This document shows positions 28,152 to 37,425 of a stretch of DNA of 64,000 nucleotides, piece by piece. Every line of letters begins with the position of its first letter. Position 1 is the stretch's first letter. This DNA is from Clostridia bacterium (lineage in GTDB: Bacteria; Bacillota; Clostridia; Oscillospirales; CAG-272): contig JAFQOP010000011.1 in NCBI GenBank assembly GCA_017403155.1, positions 86,450 to 150,449 of the forward strand, written 5' to 3'. The position numbers were made by a program, and so were the translations under genes. Below the pieces are notes generated by a model that worked only from the letters and a program-made list of their open reading frames with translations, made no database searches and had not been told where the DNA came from.

Positions 28152-28781
28152 ATGATTAATATAGCTCTTCCCAAGGGGCGCCTCGGAGAAAAGGTCTACG
28201 CTATGTTTGAGGCGGCAGGCTATGAGTGCCCATCAATAAAGGAGGCCTCGAGAAAGCTCATATTTGAGAACGAGGCAAAGGGCGTAAGATATTTCTGGGT
28301 CAAGCCCTCCGACGTTTCGATATACGTAGAGCGCGGTGCGGCTGATATAGGTGTCGCAGGCAAGGATATCCTTCTCGAATACTCGCCCGACGTTTATGAG
28401 CTGCTCGACCTTGATATCGGCAAGTGCCGCATGGCTGTTGCCGCCAAGAAGGAGTTTTACGACGATAATCAGCGAGCGCTGAAGGTTGCGACAAAGTTTC
28501 CGAATATTGCAAGTAAGTATTACAGCTCCATATGCCGTGAGATTGATATAATAAAGCTCAACGGCTCTATTGAAATTGCGCCTATTCTCTCTTTGTCGGA
28601 CGTTATTGTCGATATTGTTGAGACGGGCTCCACCCTCAGGGAAAACAACCTTGAGGTCATTGACACCATAGTACCGATAAGCGCCAGGCTTATTGCCAAC
28701 AAGGCGAGCTTCAAGTTTAAGACGGCGGATATTGAGAGGCTGGTCGAAAGTATAAAAGCACAGGTGAACCGAAATGATTAA
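28152..28781 (+). CDS. hisG: ATP phosphoribosyltransferase, short form
   Basis: A 209-residue catalytic subunit for the first histidine step (ATP + PRPP). It has the ALPKGRLGEK start, GAADIGVAGKDILLE, and the PRPP-binding DIVETGSTLRENNL. Lacking the C-terminal regulatory domain of the long form, it needs HisZ. It overlaps hisD by 8 bases. Confidence 0.95.
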   Translation: MINIALPKGRLGEKVYAMFEAAGYECPSIKEASRKLIFENEAKGVRYFWVKPSDVSIYVERGAADIGVAGKDILLEYSPDVYELLDLDIGKCRMAVAAKKEFYDDNQRALKVATKFPNIASKYYSSICREIDIIKLNGSIEIAPILSLSDVIVDIVETGSTLRENNLEVIDTIVPISARLIANKASFKFKTADIERLVESIKAQVNRND

Positions 28782-30057
28782 GATTTATAAGTACGGTGAG
28801 GTATCGAACGGCGAGATATTTGCCAGAGAAAATATTGCCTCGAACGTTGAGAGCGTTGTAAGCGATATTATCGCCAACGTGGTTAAAAACAAGGATAAGG
28901 CTCTTTTTGAGTATACCGAGAGATTTGACAGGGCTCACCTTAGCTGCCTTGAGGTTACTCCCGAGGAGATTGAGGAGGCGTATGCCTCGGTCGACGCAGA
29001 GTTCGTTGAAATTATCAAGGAGGCTGCCGCAAATATCAGGCACTTCCACGAAAAACAGGTGAAGAATAGCTTCATCATCAGCGAGCGCGACGGCGTCGTT
29101 ATCGGTCAGAAGGTTATGCCCATCGAAAAGGTCGGTCTTTACGTGCCGGGCGGAACTGCAGCATATCCCTCGACGGTTCTTATGGATTCTATTCCTGCGA
29201 AGATTGCGGGCTGCTCCGAGATTGTGATGGTTACTCCTCCGTCTGCTGACGGCAAGGTTAATCCGGTTATACTTGCGGCGGCAAAAATTGCGGGTGTTGA
29301 CAGAATATTCAAGGTTGGCGGCGCGCAGGCTATTGCCGCGCTTGCATACGGCACGGAGAGTGTTCCCAAGGTCGATAAGATAGTAGGCCCGGGCAACGCA
29401 TACGTTGCCGAGGCAAAGAAGCAGGTATTCGGCAGAGTTTCTATCGATATGATAGCAGGGCCCTCCGAGATACTCGTCGTTGCCGACAAGTGTGCTAATC
29501 CCCGTTTTGTTGCAGCAGACCTGCTTTCCCAGGCGGAACACGACAGAATGGCGAGCGCTGTGCTCGTTACCGATACCTATGAGCTTGCCCTTGCGGTGAG
29601 CGAGGAGCTTGAGAGACAGATTCCCGAGCTGAAGAGGGAAGAGATAGCAAGATACTCCATTGATAATAACGGAAAGATAATCGTGGCAGAGGGCAATCTA
29701 TCTCTTGCTGTCGATATTGCAAACGAGATTGCACCCGAGCACCTCGAGCTTTGCGTCGAAAACCCCTTTGATTATCTCGACAAGATACACCACGCGGGCT
29801 CAATATTTATGGGCAGATACTGTCCCGAGGCACTCGGAGATTACTTTGCCGGCCCCAACCACACCCTTCCCACCAGCGGTACAGCGCGCTTTTCCTCGCC
29901 TCTTGGTGTTGACGACTTCGTAAAGAAGACCCAGTTCACTTATTATACCGAGGATGCGCTCAGACGCGTCAGCGACAAGGTGGCATACTTTGCCGAGAAG
30001 GAGGGGCTCGGAGCGCACGCAAGAAGCGCAACAATACGCTTCGAGGACAAGAAATGA
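28774..30057 (+). CDS. hisD: Histidinol dehydrogenase
   Basis: A 427-residue zinc enzyme that oxidises histidinol to histidine in two steps. Key blocks are GLYVPGGTAAYPS, KVGGAQAIAALAYGT, AGPSEILVVAD, the zinc/active-site region SQAEHD, and the late NHTLPTSGTARFSSPLGV. Length is standard. It overlaps both hisG and hisC (ATGA). Confidence 0.96.
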   Translation: MIKIYKYGEVSNGEIFARENIASNVESVVSDIIANVVKNKDKALFEYTERFDRAHLSCLEVTPEEIEEAYASVDAEFVEIIKEAAANIRHFHEKQVKNSFIISERDGVVIGQKVMPIEKVGLYVPGGTAAYPSTVLMDSIPAKIAGCSEIVMVTPPSADGKVNPVILAAAKIAGVDRIFKVGGAQAIAALAYGTESVPKVDKIVGPGNAYVAEAKKQVFGRVSIDMIAGPSEILVVADKCANPRFVAADLLSQAEHDRMASAVLVTDTYELALAVSEELERQIPELKREEIARYSIDNNGKIIVAEGNLSLAVDIANEIAPEHLELCVENPFDYLDKIHHAGSIFMGRYCPEALGDYFAGPNHTLPTSGTARFSSPLGVDDFVKKTQFTYYTEDALRRVSDKVAYFAEKEGLGAHARSATIRFEDKK

Positions 30058-31121
30058 GCAGATTCTTCAGCGATAAATATTCTACCCTTGAGGCATACAC
30101 ACCCGGTGAGCAGCCGAAGGATATGAGGTATATAAAGCTCAATACCAACGAGTCTCCCTTTCCCCCGTCCCCATCCGTAATAAGGGCGGTGGAGGTTGAG
30201 GCAGGGCGGCTGCAGCTGTACTCCGACCCCGAGTGCACCCCTCTTGTTGAGGCTTCTGCCAAGCTTTTTCACGTAAAAAAAGAACAAATCATAATGACGA
30301 ATGGCTCTGACGAGGTTCTGAATTTTGCCTTTATGGCATTCTCCGATGCCTCGCATCCAATTGTTTTCCCCGATATTACCTATGGCTTTTATTCGGTGTT
30401 TGCCGAGCTTAACGGAATACCCTATGAGCAGATTCCGCTCAAGGATGACCTCACAATCTCGGTCGACGACTACGTTGGCATAGGCAAGAATATCGTCATA
30501 GCAAATCCAAATGCACCGACGGGCATACCGCTTTCTGTTTCGGATATAGAGAGAATTGTAGCCTCCAACCCCGATAACGTAGTTATTATCGACGAGGCTT
30601 ACGTTGATTTCGGTGCCGAGAGTGCGATACCTCTCATAAACAGGTATGATAATCTTCTCGTTACGGGAACGTTCTCAAAGTCGCGCTCTCTTGCCGGTGC
30701 AAGGCTTGGCTTCGGTATTGCGTCGGCGGAGCTTATCAGCGACCTGAATACTATCAAATATTCGACAAATCCGTATAACGTAAACCGTATGACGATGGTG
30801 GCAGGACTCAATGCCGTGCTGGACAACGATTACTATATGGAGAATTGCCGAATTGTTGCAGAGAACAGAGAATGGGCATCCCGTCGTCTTGCAGAGCTCG
30901 GCTTTCAGCTGACTCCGTCACTTGCGAACTTCATTTTTGCAAGGAGCGACAGAATAGGAGGCGAGCAGCTGTATCTTGCTCTCAAGGAGCGTGGCATACT
31001 TATCCGCCATTTCTCAAAGCCGAGGATAAAGGATTATAACAGAATAACGGTTGGCACGCGCGACGACATGGAGACGCTTGTCAAGGAAATAGAAAACATT
31101 CTAAAGGAGATTGGAAAGTGA
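30054..31121 (+). CDS. hisC: Histidinol-phosphate aminotransferase
   Basis: A 355-residue fold-type I PLP aminotransferase. KLNTNESPFPPSP, NPNAPTG and the PLP-lysine region TFSKSRSLAGARLGF are clear. The start overlaps the hisD stop (ATGA) and the end overlaps the hisB GTG start (GTGA). Confidence 0.94.
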   Translation: MSRFFSDKYSTLEAYTPGEQPKDMRYIKLNTNESPFPPSPSVIRAVEVEAGRLQLYSDPECTPLVEASAKLFHVKKEQIIMTNGSDEVLNFAFMAFSDASHPIVFPDITYGFYSVFAELNGIPYEQIPLKDDLTISVDDYVGIGKNIVIANPNAPTGIPLSVSDIERIVASNPDNVVIIDEAYVDFGAESAIPLINRYDNLLVTGTFSKSRSLAGARLGFGIASAELISDLNTIKYSTNPYNVNRMTMVAGLNAVLDNDYYMENCRIVAENREWASRRLAELGFQLTPSLANFIFARSDRIGGEQLYLALKERGILIRHFSKPRIKDYNRITVGTRDDMETLVKEIENILKEIGK

Positions 31122-31705
31122 GAGCGTCGGAAATTAAACGTAAAACTAACGAAACGGACATAGCTCTTCGTCTGGAGCTTGACGGTGTTGGAAAATCCGA
31201 AATAAATACGGGCTGTGGCTTTCTTGACCACATGCTCACCCTTTTTGCAAAGCATGCGCACTTTGATCTTTCGGTAGAGTGCAAGGGAGACGTGCAGGTC
31301 GACTACCATCACACGGTAGAGGACGTGGCTATATGTCTCGGCAAGGCGTTCCTTGAAGCCCTCGGTGACAAGGCGGGTATCGTCAGATATGCTGACAAAG
31401 CTATTCCGATGGACGAGGCTCTTATCCTCGTTGCAGTCGACGTGAGCGGCAGGGACTATCTTGGATACACTCTTGATATTCCGTCGTACAGAGTAGGCGA
31501 TTTTGACACAGAGCTGTGCGAGGAGTTCTTCAAGGCATTCGTGCGTGAGGCAAGGATTACTCTGCACGTCCGTCAGCTCGCAGGAACGAACTCTCACCAC
31601 ATAATCGAGGGCGCGTTCAAGGCTCTGGGCAGAACGCTGTCCGCGGCAGTAGCGATAGACTCGCGCTTTGCAAATGAAATTCCGTCAACAAAGGGAACCA
31701 TCTGA
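31118..31705 (+). CDS. hisB: Imidazoleglycerol-phosphate dehydratase
   Basis: A 195-residue single-domain HisB. Manganese-binding HHTVEDV, the early GCGFLDHMLTLFAKH and SNHH-like NSHHIIEGAFKALGR motifs are intact. It starts at GTG behind AAAGGAG. It carries no fused phosphatase domain, so a separate histidinol phosphatase is needed; none is present in this operon. Confidence 0.95.
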   Translation: MRASEIKRKTNETDIALRLELDGVGKSEINTGCGFLDHMLTLFAKHAHFDLSVECKGDVQVDYHHTVEDVAICLGKAFLEALGDKAGIVRYADKAIPMDEALILVAVDVSGRDYLGYTLDIPSYRVGDFDTELCEEFFKAFVREARITLHVRQLAGTNSHHIIEGAFKALGRTLSAAVAIDSRFANEIPSTKGTI

Positions 31706-32322
31706 TGATAGCGGTTATTGACTACGGGGTGGGGAACCTCTTCTCGCTCACGTCCTCTCTCGAGGCGATTGGAGCTGAGGTGTGCGTTACCTCCGACCCC
31801 GAAAAAATCAGGCAAGCGGACAGAATTATTCTCCCCGGTGTCGGAGCGTTTGCCGATGCGGCAGAAAAGCTGCGCTCAAGCGGACTTGATGCCGTTATAA
31901 AAGAGGAGGTAGCTCTCGGCAAGCCCATCTTCGGTATATGCCTCGGTATGCAGCTTTTGTTTGAGAAGAGCTATGAATACGGAGAGCACTCGGGACTCGG
32001 ACTCCTTCGTGGCTCTGTTATCGGTATGGAGGGTACGGTTGCACAGGGGCTGAAGATTCCGCAGATAGGCTGGAACTCACTCTCCTTTGCAAAGGAGCAT
32101 CCCCTTCTCAAATACACACGCGAGGGGGACTTCGTTTACTTCGTCCATTCTTATTATGCTACGGGCTGTGAGGACAGTCTGCTCACCTTCACCGATTACG
32201 GAGCGAAAATAACCGCATCGGTGGTGCGTGGAAACGTTGCAGGAGCACAGTTCCATCCCGAGAAGAGCGGAGAGGTCGGACTCGGCATTCTGCGCGCCTT
32301 TTGCGAATGGGAGGGTAAGTGA
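31705..32322 (+). CDS. hisH: Imidazole glycerol phosphate synthase, glutaminase subunit
   Basis: A 205-residue class I glutamine amidotransferase. Catalytic Cys79 is in GICLGMQLLFE; the His-Glu pair is in GAQFHPEKS. It feeds ammonia to HisF. ATG shares a base with the hisB stop (TGATG). Confidence 0.95.
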   Translation: MIAVIDYGVGNLFSLTSSLEAIGAEVCVTSDPEKIRQADRIILPGVGAFADAAEKLRSSGLDAVIKEEVALGKPIFGICLGMQLLFEKSYEYGEHSGLGLLRGSVIGMEGTVAQGLKIPQIGWNSLSFAKEHPLLKYTREGDFVYFVHSYYATGCEDSLLTFTDYGAKITASVVRGNVAGAQFHPEKSGEVGLGILRAFCEWEGK

Positions 32323-33041
32323 TGAAGATTTTCCCCGCAATAGACCTGTACGGCGGCAAGGCTGTGCGTCTGTATAAGGGCAATTATGATGAAATGACCG
32401 TTTACTCGGACAACCCTCTCGGTATAGCCGAGGATTTTGTGCGCGCAGGAGCCAAAAATATCCACCTTGTTGACCTTGAGGGCGCGAGGTACGGTACAAC
32501 ACCCAATCTCGCGCTAATAGCCGAGATTGCGCAAAAAACGGGTTTGTTCGTTGAGGTTGGCGGCGGCATACGCACTCACGAGGTGCTCAAGCGTTATTTT
32601 GACGTTGGTGTCAGCCGCGCCATACTCGGTACGGCTGCAGTGTCTGACGAGGAATTCCTCCGCGAGGCTCTCAGGCTTTACGGCAGCAAAATTGCCGTGG
32701 GAGCGGACGTCAAGGACGGATATATAGCTATCAAGGGCTGGGTTGAAAAATCCGAATATACCCTCGATGAATTTTTTGCAAAAATGCAGTCCCTCGGTGT
32801 TGGGTGCGTCATATGTACCGACATATCAAAGGACGGAGCAATGAGGGGCACAAACCTTGAAATGTATAAGCTGCTATCCGAGAAATACTCGGTTGATATA
32901 ATCGCCTCGGGCGGTGTGTCGAGCATAGAGGACGTGCGTGAGCTATCCGGGCTCGGTGTGCACGGCGCTATCATAGGACGCGCGTATTACGTCGATGCGA
33001 TTGACCTTTCTGAGGCAATAGAGGTGGCGCATGATAACTAA
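32322..33041 (+). CDS. hisA: ProFAR isomerase HisA
   Basis: A 239-residue (beta/alpha)8 barrel, phosphoribosylformimino-AICAR-phosphate isomerase. FPAIDLYGGKAVRLYKG carries the catalytic Asp; VGGGIRTHE and IASGGVSS bind the two phosphates; CTDISKDGAMRGTN carries the second acid. I used ATG 32322, which overlaps the hisH stop as TGATG; a GTG one codon upstream is possible. It overlaps hisF by 11 bases. Confidence 0.95.
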   Translation: MKIFPAIDLYGGKAVRLYKGNYDEMTVYSDNPLGIAEDFVRAGAKNIHLVDLEGARYGTTPNLALIAEIAQKTGLFVEVGGGIRTHEVLKRYFDVGVSRAILGTAAVSDEEFLREALRLYGSKIAVGADVKDGYIAIKGWVEKSEYTLDEFFAKMQSLGVGCVICTDISKDGAMRGTNLEMYKLLSEKYSVDIIASGGVSSIEDVRELSGLGVHGAIIGRAYYVDAIDLSEAIEVAHDN

Positions 33042-33789
33042 AAGAATAATTCCTTGCCTCGACGTCAAAAACGGGCGCGTGGTTAAGGGCGTAAATTTCC
33101 TCGGTGTGGCTGACGTGTCCTCACCGATAGATCTGGCAAAGCACTACTCCGATTCGGGCGCTGACGAGCTTGTTTTTTACGATATAACAGCGTCGAGCGA
33201 GGGGAGGGCACTGTTTACCGATATTTTGCGTGAGGTCGCAAAAAGGATATTTATCCCCCTCACCGTGGGTGGAGGTATAAATACGGTCGAGGACTTCGAC
33301 CGCGTGCTCAAGTGCGGCGCTGACAAGGTCAGCGTAAATTCGGGTGCAATAAAAAATCCCGAGCTTATAAGAGAGGCGGCGCAGCTGTACGGAAATCAGT
33401 GCGTTGTTATATCTGTGGACATAAAGCGCGTTAACGGTGTTTTTACCGTCTTCTCAAAGGGCGGACGCGAAAATACGGGAATGGAGGCAATCTCCTGGAT
33501 AAAGAGATGTGTCGAGCTCGGTGCAGGTGAGGTCGTTGTTAATTCCATCGATACCGACGGAGTAAAGGGCGGCTTTGACCTTGAGCTCTTGCGTCTTGTC
33601 TGTGACGCGGTAAACGTGCCCGTAATCGCCTCGGGCGGTGCAGGGTGTGTCGATGACTTCGTGACACTCTTCAAGCAAATACCGACGATTGACGCGGGTC
33701 TGGCGGCATCCGTCTTTCATTTTGGAGAGATTGAGATCAAGGATCTCAAAAAGTCTCTTTGGGAAAACGGAATAAGCGTACGAATTTAA
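33031..33789 (+). CDS. hisF: Imidazole glycerol phosphate synthase, cyclase subunit
   Basis: A 252-residue barrel. IIPCLDVKNGRVVKGVNF carries the catalytic Asp, VGGGINTVEDF and ASGGAG the phosphate sites, and NSIDTDGVKGGFD the second catalytic Asp. It forms a tunnel complex with HisH. Confidence 0.96.
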   Translation: MITKRIIPCLDVKNGRVVKGVNFLGVADVSSPIDLAKHYSDSGADELVFYDITASSEGRALFTDILREVAKRIFIPLTVGGGINTVEDFDRVLKCGADKVSVNSGAIKNPELIREAAQLYGNQCVVISVDIKRVNGVFTVFSKGGRENTGMEAISWIKRCVELGAGEVVVNSIDTDGVKGGFDLELLRLVCDAVNVPVIASGGAGCVDDFVTLFKQIPTIDAGLAASVFHFGEIEIKDLKKSLWENGISVRI

Positions 33790-33807
33790 TTAGCAGAGGA
33801 CTTGAAT

Positions 33808-34458
33808 ATGATTAACGTGGAAGAACTTAAATTTGACGAGCGCGGACTGATACCTGCGGTTGTGGTTGATTCAATCACAAGAGAGGTGCTCACCGTGGCT
33901 TATATGAACAAGGAGAGCCTGGGAATTTCTATGGAGCGCGGTCTTACGTGCTTTTACAGCCGTTCCAGAGAGGAGCTGTGGCTGAAGGGTGAGACGAGCG
34001 GAAATTACCAGCACATCGTTTCAATCACCGCAGACTGCGACAAGGATGCTCTCGTCGTGGTTGTGGAGAAGGACGGACCTGCCTGCCATCTTGGAACAAA
34101 CTCCTGCTTCACTAATCCCGTATATCAGAGTGATGAGCTGCATCAGTTTACACTCGAGGGGCTGTATGAGCTCCTTGAGGGAAGGAAGAAGGAAAGGCCC
34201 GAGGGCTCCTACACCACCTATCTCTTTGAGAAGGGAAGGGACAAGATTCTTAAAAAGGTCGGTGAGGAGAGCACGGAGGTTATCATTGCCGCAAAGGGCG
34301 ATGATAAGCGCGAGACGGTATATGAGATTGCCGACCTTGCATATCACGTTATGGTGCTTATGACCGAGATGGGTATCACGGTCGAGGAGGTACACCGCGA
34401 GCTTGCCTCAAGACACGTAATAGACCACAAGGTCAAGCAGGAAAAAATGACGAGCTGA
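33808..34458 (+). CDS. hisI: Fused phosphoribosyl-AMP cyclohydrolase / phosphoribosyl-ATP pyrophosphatase
   Basis: A 216-residue HisIE fusion. HisI (about 1-110) has LWLKGETSGNYQHI, DCDKDALV and C-H-L-G-T-x-S-C-F metal sites. HisE (about 115-216) is the helical MazG-like NTP pyrophosphatase with VGEESTEVIIAAK and ADLAYHVMVLM. ATG 33808 is chosen because AGAGGA ends 8 bases upstream; a TTG two codons earlier has no advantage. It is the last gene of the 20-gene operon, followed by a very strong terminator. Confidence 0.94.
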   Translation: MINVEELKFDERGLIPAVVVDSITREVLTVAYMNKESLGISMERGLTCFYSRSREELWLKGETSGNYQHIVSITADCDKDALVVVVEKDGPACHLGTNSCFTNPVYQSDELHQFTLEGLYELLEGRKKERPEGSYTTYLFEKGRDKILKKVGEESTEVIIAAKGDDKRETVYEIADLAYHVMVLMTEMGITVEEVHRELASRHVIDHKVKQEKMTS

Positions 34459-34480
34459 CGCAGGCTCAACAGAATAGGGA

Positions 34481-34514
34481 GGACCCCCGTTTTTTCGGGG
34501 GTCCCGTTTTTTTT
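34481..34514 (+). terminator. Strong terminator closing the leu-ilv-his operon
   Basis: A perfect 9-bp G/C-rich stem (GGACCCCCG 34481-34489, CGGGGGTCC 34496-34504), a six-T loop, then CG and eight T residues. Confidence 0.95.
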
Positions 34515-34837
34515 ATAGATACTTTTTTGCAACAGCACCTACATAAAAATCAAAAATACACAAATCCCGAAACCTTGGTTACACTATATCGAAAGAGTGT
34601 GGAAAGTCCTTTCTTGGTGTAAAAAACATATTAATAACTTTTCCTATTCTTGAAACTGATGTTGAAAACTCCTTCGCGTTTTCTACACAATTCCGAAAAG
34701 AAATTGACAATGCTCTGAAAATGTGCGCTTATCTCTCTTGAAAATGAATTATCGGTAAAGTGTAATGGGCAAAAATAGAAAAAACGGTGATAAAATGTGA
34801 ATAACGGAAAAATGTATTTTTGTAAAAAGGCATAAAA
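34515..34837. other. AT-rich intergenic region between convergent operons
   Basis: About 320 bases with no credible gene. It holds promoter-like hexamers on the + strand (TTGAAA 34738-34743, 17-bp spacer, TGTAAT 34761-34766) leading towards the ftsZ terminator hairpin, and scattered DnaA-box-like 9-mers such as TGTGAATAA at 34796-34804 (one mismatch to TGTGGATAA) and TGTGGAAAG at 34598-34606. None is strong enough for a firm call. Confidence 0.4.
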
Positions 34838-34867
34838 ATAGCACCGAGCTGTGACTCGGTGCTATTC
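34838..34867 (-). terminator. Terminator after ftsZ
   Basis: Read on the - strand: AATAGCACCGAG, six-base loop, CTCGGTGCTATT (12 bp perfect), then TTTATGCC and a further T run. It lies just past the ftsZ stop. Confidence 0.88.
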
Positions 34868-34876
34868 GGTATTAAA

Positions 34877-36118
34877 TTACTTCTTTCTCTTAATGCACTG
34901 GAAGAGCTTGAGGTAGGGGTCCTCGTCCTCGGGAGTGGGACCCTTGGTGGGGATTTTCTCCACGATGGTTGCCTCCTTTTTGACGGGGGCGGGGGTGGCG
35001 GGAGCCTCCTCAACCTTTGCCTCTGCGGCGGCCTTTTCAGCCTCGATAGAGTCGGCAATCATAGCTACCTCGCTGAGTGTTTTTTCAGCGACAGCCTCCT
35101 CTTCGGTCTCGGGCTTAACCTCCTCGACCTTCTTTGCGACTGCTGCTTCGGTGCGCGCCTTTGCGTTGTCAAAGCCGGTTGCAATTATAGTGATTTTGAT
35201 CTCATCCTCGAGGGTGGGGTCGAATGCTGCGCCCCAGATTATGTTTGCATCGGGGTGTGCCTCCTCATATATCCTCTGGGATGCTGCCTCTATCTCCTGG
35301 AGCTCTATGTCCTCGGATGCGGTGATGCTTACAAGCACACCCATAGCACCTGCGATGCTGGTCTCAAGGAGGGGAGAGGATATTGCAGCCATAGCAGCGA
35401 GCTGAGCCTTGTCATCACCCTTTGCGGAGCCAACACCCATGTGTGCATAGCCTGCGTTCTTCATTATTGTTGTTACGTCGGCAAAGTCAAGGTTGACAAA
35501 GCCGGGCACGTTGATAAGGTTGGACACCGAGTGAACACCGCGGCGAAGAACGTCGTCGGCAATCTCGAATGCGTTGGCTAGGGTGATATGAGTATCCTCG
35601 ACCTGCTTGAGTCTCTCGTTGGGAATAACGATGAGAGAGTCAACGTATTTTGCGAGCTCTGCAATTCCTATCTCTGCTGCGCGACTTCTGCGAATACCCT
35701 CAAATGCAAAGGGCTTGGTAACGATACCGACGGTAAGCACGCCAAGATCGTGTGCAGCTTTCGCAATAACGGGAGCCGCGCCCGTGCCTGTGCCGCCACC
35801 CATACCTGCGGTGATGAACACCATATCTGCGTCGGATATAGCTGCCTTGATGGTATCAATAGTTTCCTCTGCGCTGCGCTTGCCAATCTCGGGGTTGGAG
35901 CCTGCACCGAGTCCGCGCGTAGTCTTCTCGCCGATGACTATCTTCTTGCTTGCGCAGGAGGTTTCAAGAACCTGCGCGTCTGTATTTACTGCGATGAACT
36001 CAACACCGCGTATATTTGTGGATATCATGCGGTTTACGGCATTGCATCCGCCTCCGCCGACTCCGATAACCTTAATATTTACACCGCTTTCGTAAACGGG
36101 CTCAAAATCAAATTCCAT
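34877..36118 (-). CDS. ftsZ: Cell division GTPase FtsZ
   Basis: A 413-residue tubulin homologue that forms the division ring. The N-terminal [17 protein letters not shown] and the tubulin signature GGGTGTG (107-113) are intact; globular domains run to about residue 315. An 80-residue acidic, Ala/Glu-rich linker follows ([11 protein letters not shown] near its end). The C-terminal peptide, which normally resembles DIPAFLRRK and binds FtsA/SepF, is here [17 protein letters not shown], longer and basic. AGGAGGAG precedes ATG. It has its own promoter at 36160-36188. Confidence 0.97.
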   Translation of the reverse strand: MEFDFEPVYESGVNIKVIGVGGGGCNAVNRMISTNIRGVEFIAVNTDAQVLETSCASKKIVIGEKTTRGLGAGSNPEIGKRSAEETIDTIKAAISDADMVFITAGMGGGTGTGAAPVIAKAAHDLGVLTVGIVTKPFAFEGIRRSRAAEIGIAELAKYVDSLIVIPNERLKQVEDTHITLANAFEIADDVLRRGVHSVSNLINVPGFVNLDFADVTTIMKNAGYAHMGVGSAKGDDKAQLAAMAAISSPLLETSIAGAMGVLVSITASEDIELQEIEAASQRIYEEAHPDANIIWGAAFDPTLEDEIKITIIATGFDNAKARTEAAVAKKVEEVKPETEEEAVAEKTLSEVAMIADSIEAEKAAAEAKVEEAPATPAPVKKEATIVEKIPTKGPTPEDEDPYLKLFQCIKRKK

Positions 36119-36159
36119 ATTTTTCTCCTCCTGCTGTCACTATATTATATCTATATATA

Positions 36160-36188
36160 ATTATAACTTTAATAAAAAGTAAAATCAA
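36160..36188 (-). promoter_or_regulatory. Sigma-A promoter for ftsZ
   Basis: On the - strand: TTGATT (36188-36183), 17-bp spacer, TATAAT (36165-36160). It separates ftsZ from the murG end of the wall cluster; the rest of the 180-base gap is AT-rich with nothing else visible. Confidence 0.75.
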
Positions 36189-36298
36189 GAAAAATATTTT
36201 AGAATAATAAATGTTCACATATTTTGCGGCTTATGTCAAGATATATCAGGGCAGAAAGAATTTTGAATATGAAAAAATGACATAATTTGAGGCAGAAA

Positions 36299-37408
36299 TC
36301 ACTTTTTCGATAAAATTTTCTCTATTTCGTCGAGTATGTCTTTTTTTGCATTAGGTGTGCAGAAGCGCACTATTTTTCTGCGTATTTTTTCCCCCTCTGC
36401 ACGGTTGCTCTTCAGCTGCTCTATCATCCTGACCAAAAGCTCTGCGGTTACAGACCTCTCATCCAGCATGAGTGCCGCGCCAACTCTTACAAGAGCGTCT
36501 GCATTTCTGTGCTGATGATTGTCGGTTACGTTTTCTGACGGAATGAGAATGGAGGGGGTGCCCGTTGCGGCAAGCTCGGATATTGTCATAGCCCCCGAGC
36601 GGCAAATAACCACGTCCGCTGCCCTCATATACGTCGGCATATCCTTTATGAAAGGGGTGATGTGACATCCGCCCCTGCCGCATATCAGGTCTGGATGCTT
36701 GTTTTTTATTTCTTCAAAATACCTGATTCCGCTTGCGTGGACGTGCTTGAGCCTTGGTGTTGGAACGGAATAGATTATCATTACCGAAATAAGCTGCTCG
36801 TTTATCAGTGCAGCACCTCCGCTTCCTCCGAAGGAAAGCACAAAAAAGTCCTCCCGTCCGACACCTAACCGCCTTCTTGCCTCCTCCCTTGTAATGCAGG
36901 AGAGATTCTTGAGCAGTGGGTTGCCGACAACTCTGATATTGTCCTTTCTTTTCAGCTGCGCGGCACAGTCCTTGAAATTCAGAAAAACTACATCGCACTT
37001 TTTTGCGAGCATACGGGTCGCGAGTCCCGGGGTCGCGTTGGATTCGTGTATCGCTGTCGGAATGCCCATTCCAATAGCAGACCTCACAACCGGCCAACAA
37101 ACGTATCCGCCCGTACCGATAACTATATCGGGGCGGAATGCCCTTATTATTTTTCTTGATTTGCGCAGTGCTGCGAGCAGCTTCAGTGCGCTTTTTGCAT
37201 TTTTGAATGAGATGCGCCGCTCAAGTCCCGATGCATCAAGCGTAACCAGTCCCAAGCCGTGGCCGGTTACAAGGTCATTCTCTGTGCCGCCGCTTCTGCC
37301 GACAAAGAGTATCTCCGACGTTTTGTCCCTTGTCAGTATTTCCTCGGCTATTGCAATTCCCGGGACGATGTGTCCCGCGGTGCCGCCACCGGATATTATT
37401 GCTCTCAT
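36299..37408 (-). CDS. murG: UDP-GlcNAc:lipid I transferase MurG
   Basis: A 369-residue GT-B glycosyltransferase that turns lipid I into lipid II on the inner face of the membrane. GGGTAGHIVPGIAIAEE (7-23), HESNATPGLATRML, the FGGSGGA loop and the C-terminal acceptor site region (CRSGAMTISELAATGTPSILIPSE) match the family. It follows ftsW by 17 bases. No terminator is obvious between it and ftsZ. Confidence 0.94.
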   Translation of the reverse strand: MRAIISGGGTAGHIVPGIAIAEEILTRDKTSEILFVGRSGGTENDLVTGHGLGLVTLDASGLERRISFKNAKSALKLLAALRKSRKIIRAFRPDIVIGTGGYVCWPVVRSAIGMGIPTAIHESNATPGLATRMLAKKCDVVFLNFKDCAAQLKRKDNIRVVGNPLLKNLSCITREEARRRLGVGREDFFVLSFGGSGGAALINEQLISVMIIYSVPTPRLKHVHASGIRYFEEIKNKHPDLICGRGGCHITPFIKDMPTYMRAADVVICRSGAMTISELAATGTPSILIPSENVTDNHQHRNADALVRVGAALMLDERSVTAELLVRMIEQLKSNRAEGEKIRRKIVRFCTPNAKKDILDEIEKILSKK

Positions 37409-37425
37409 ATGTTACCTCCGTTACT

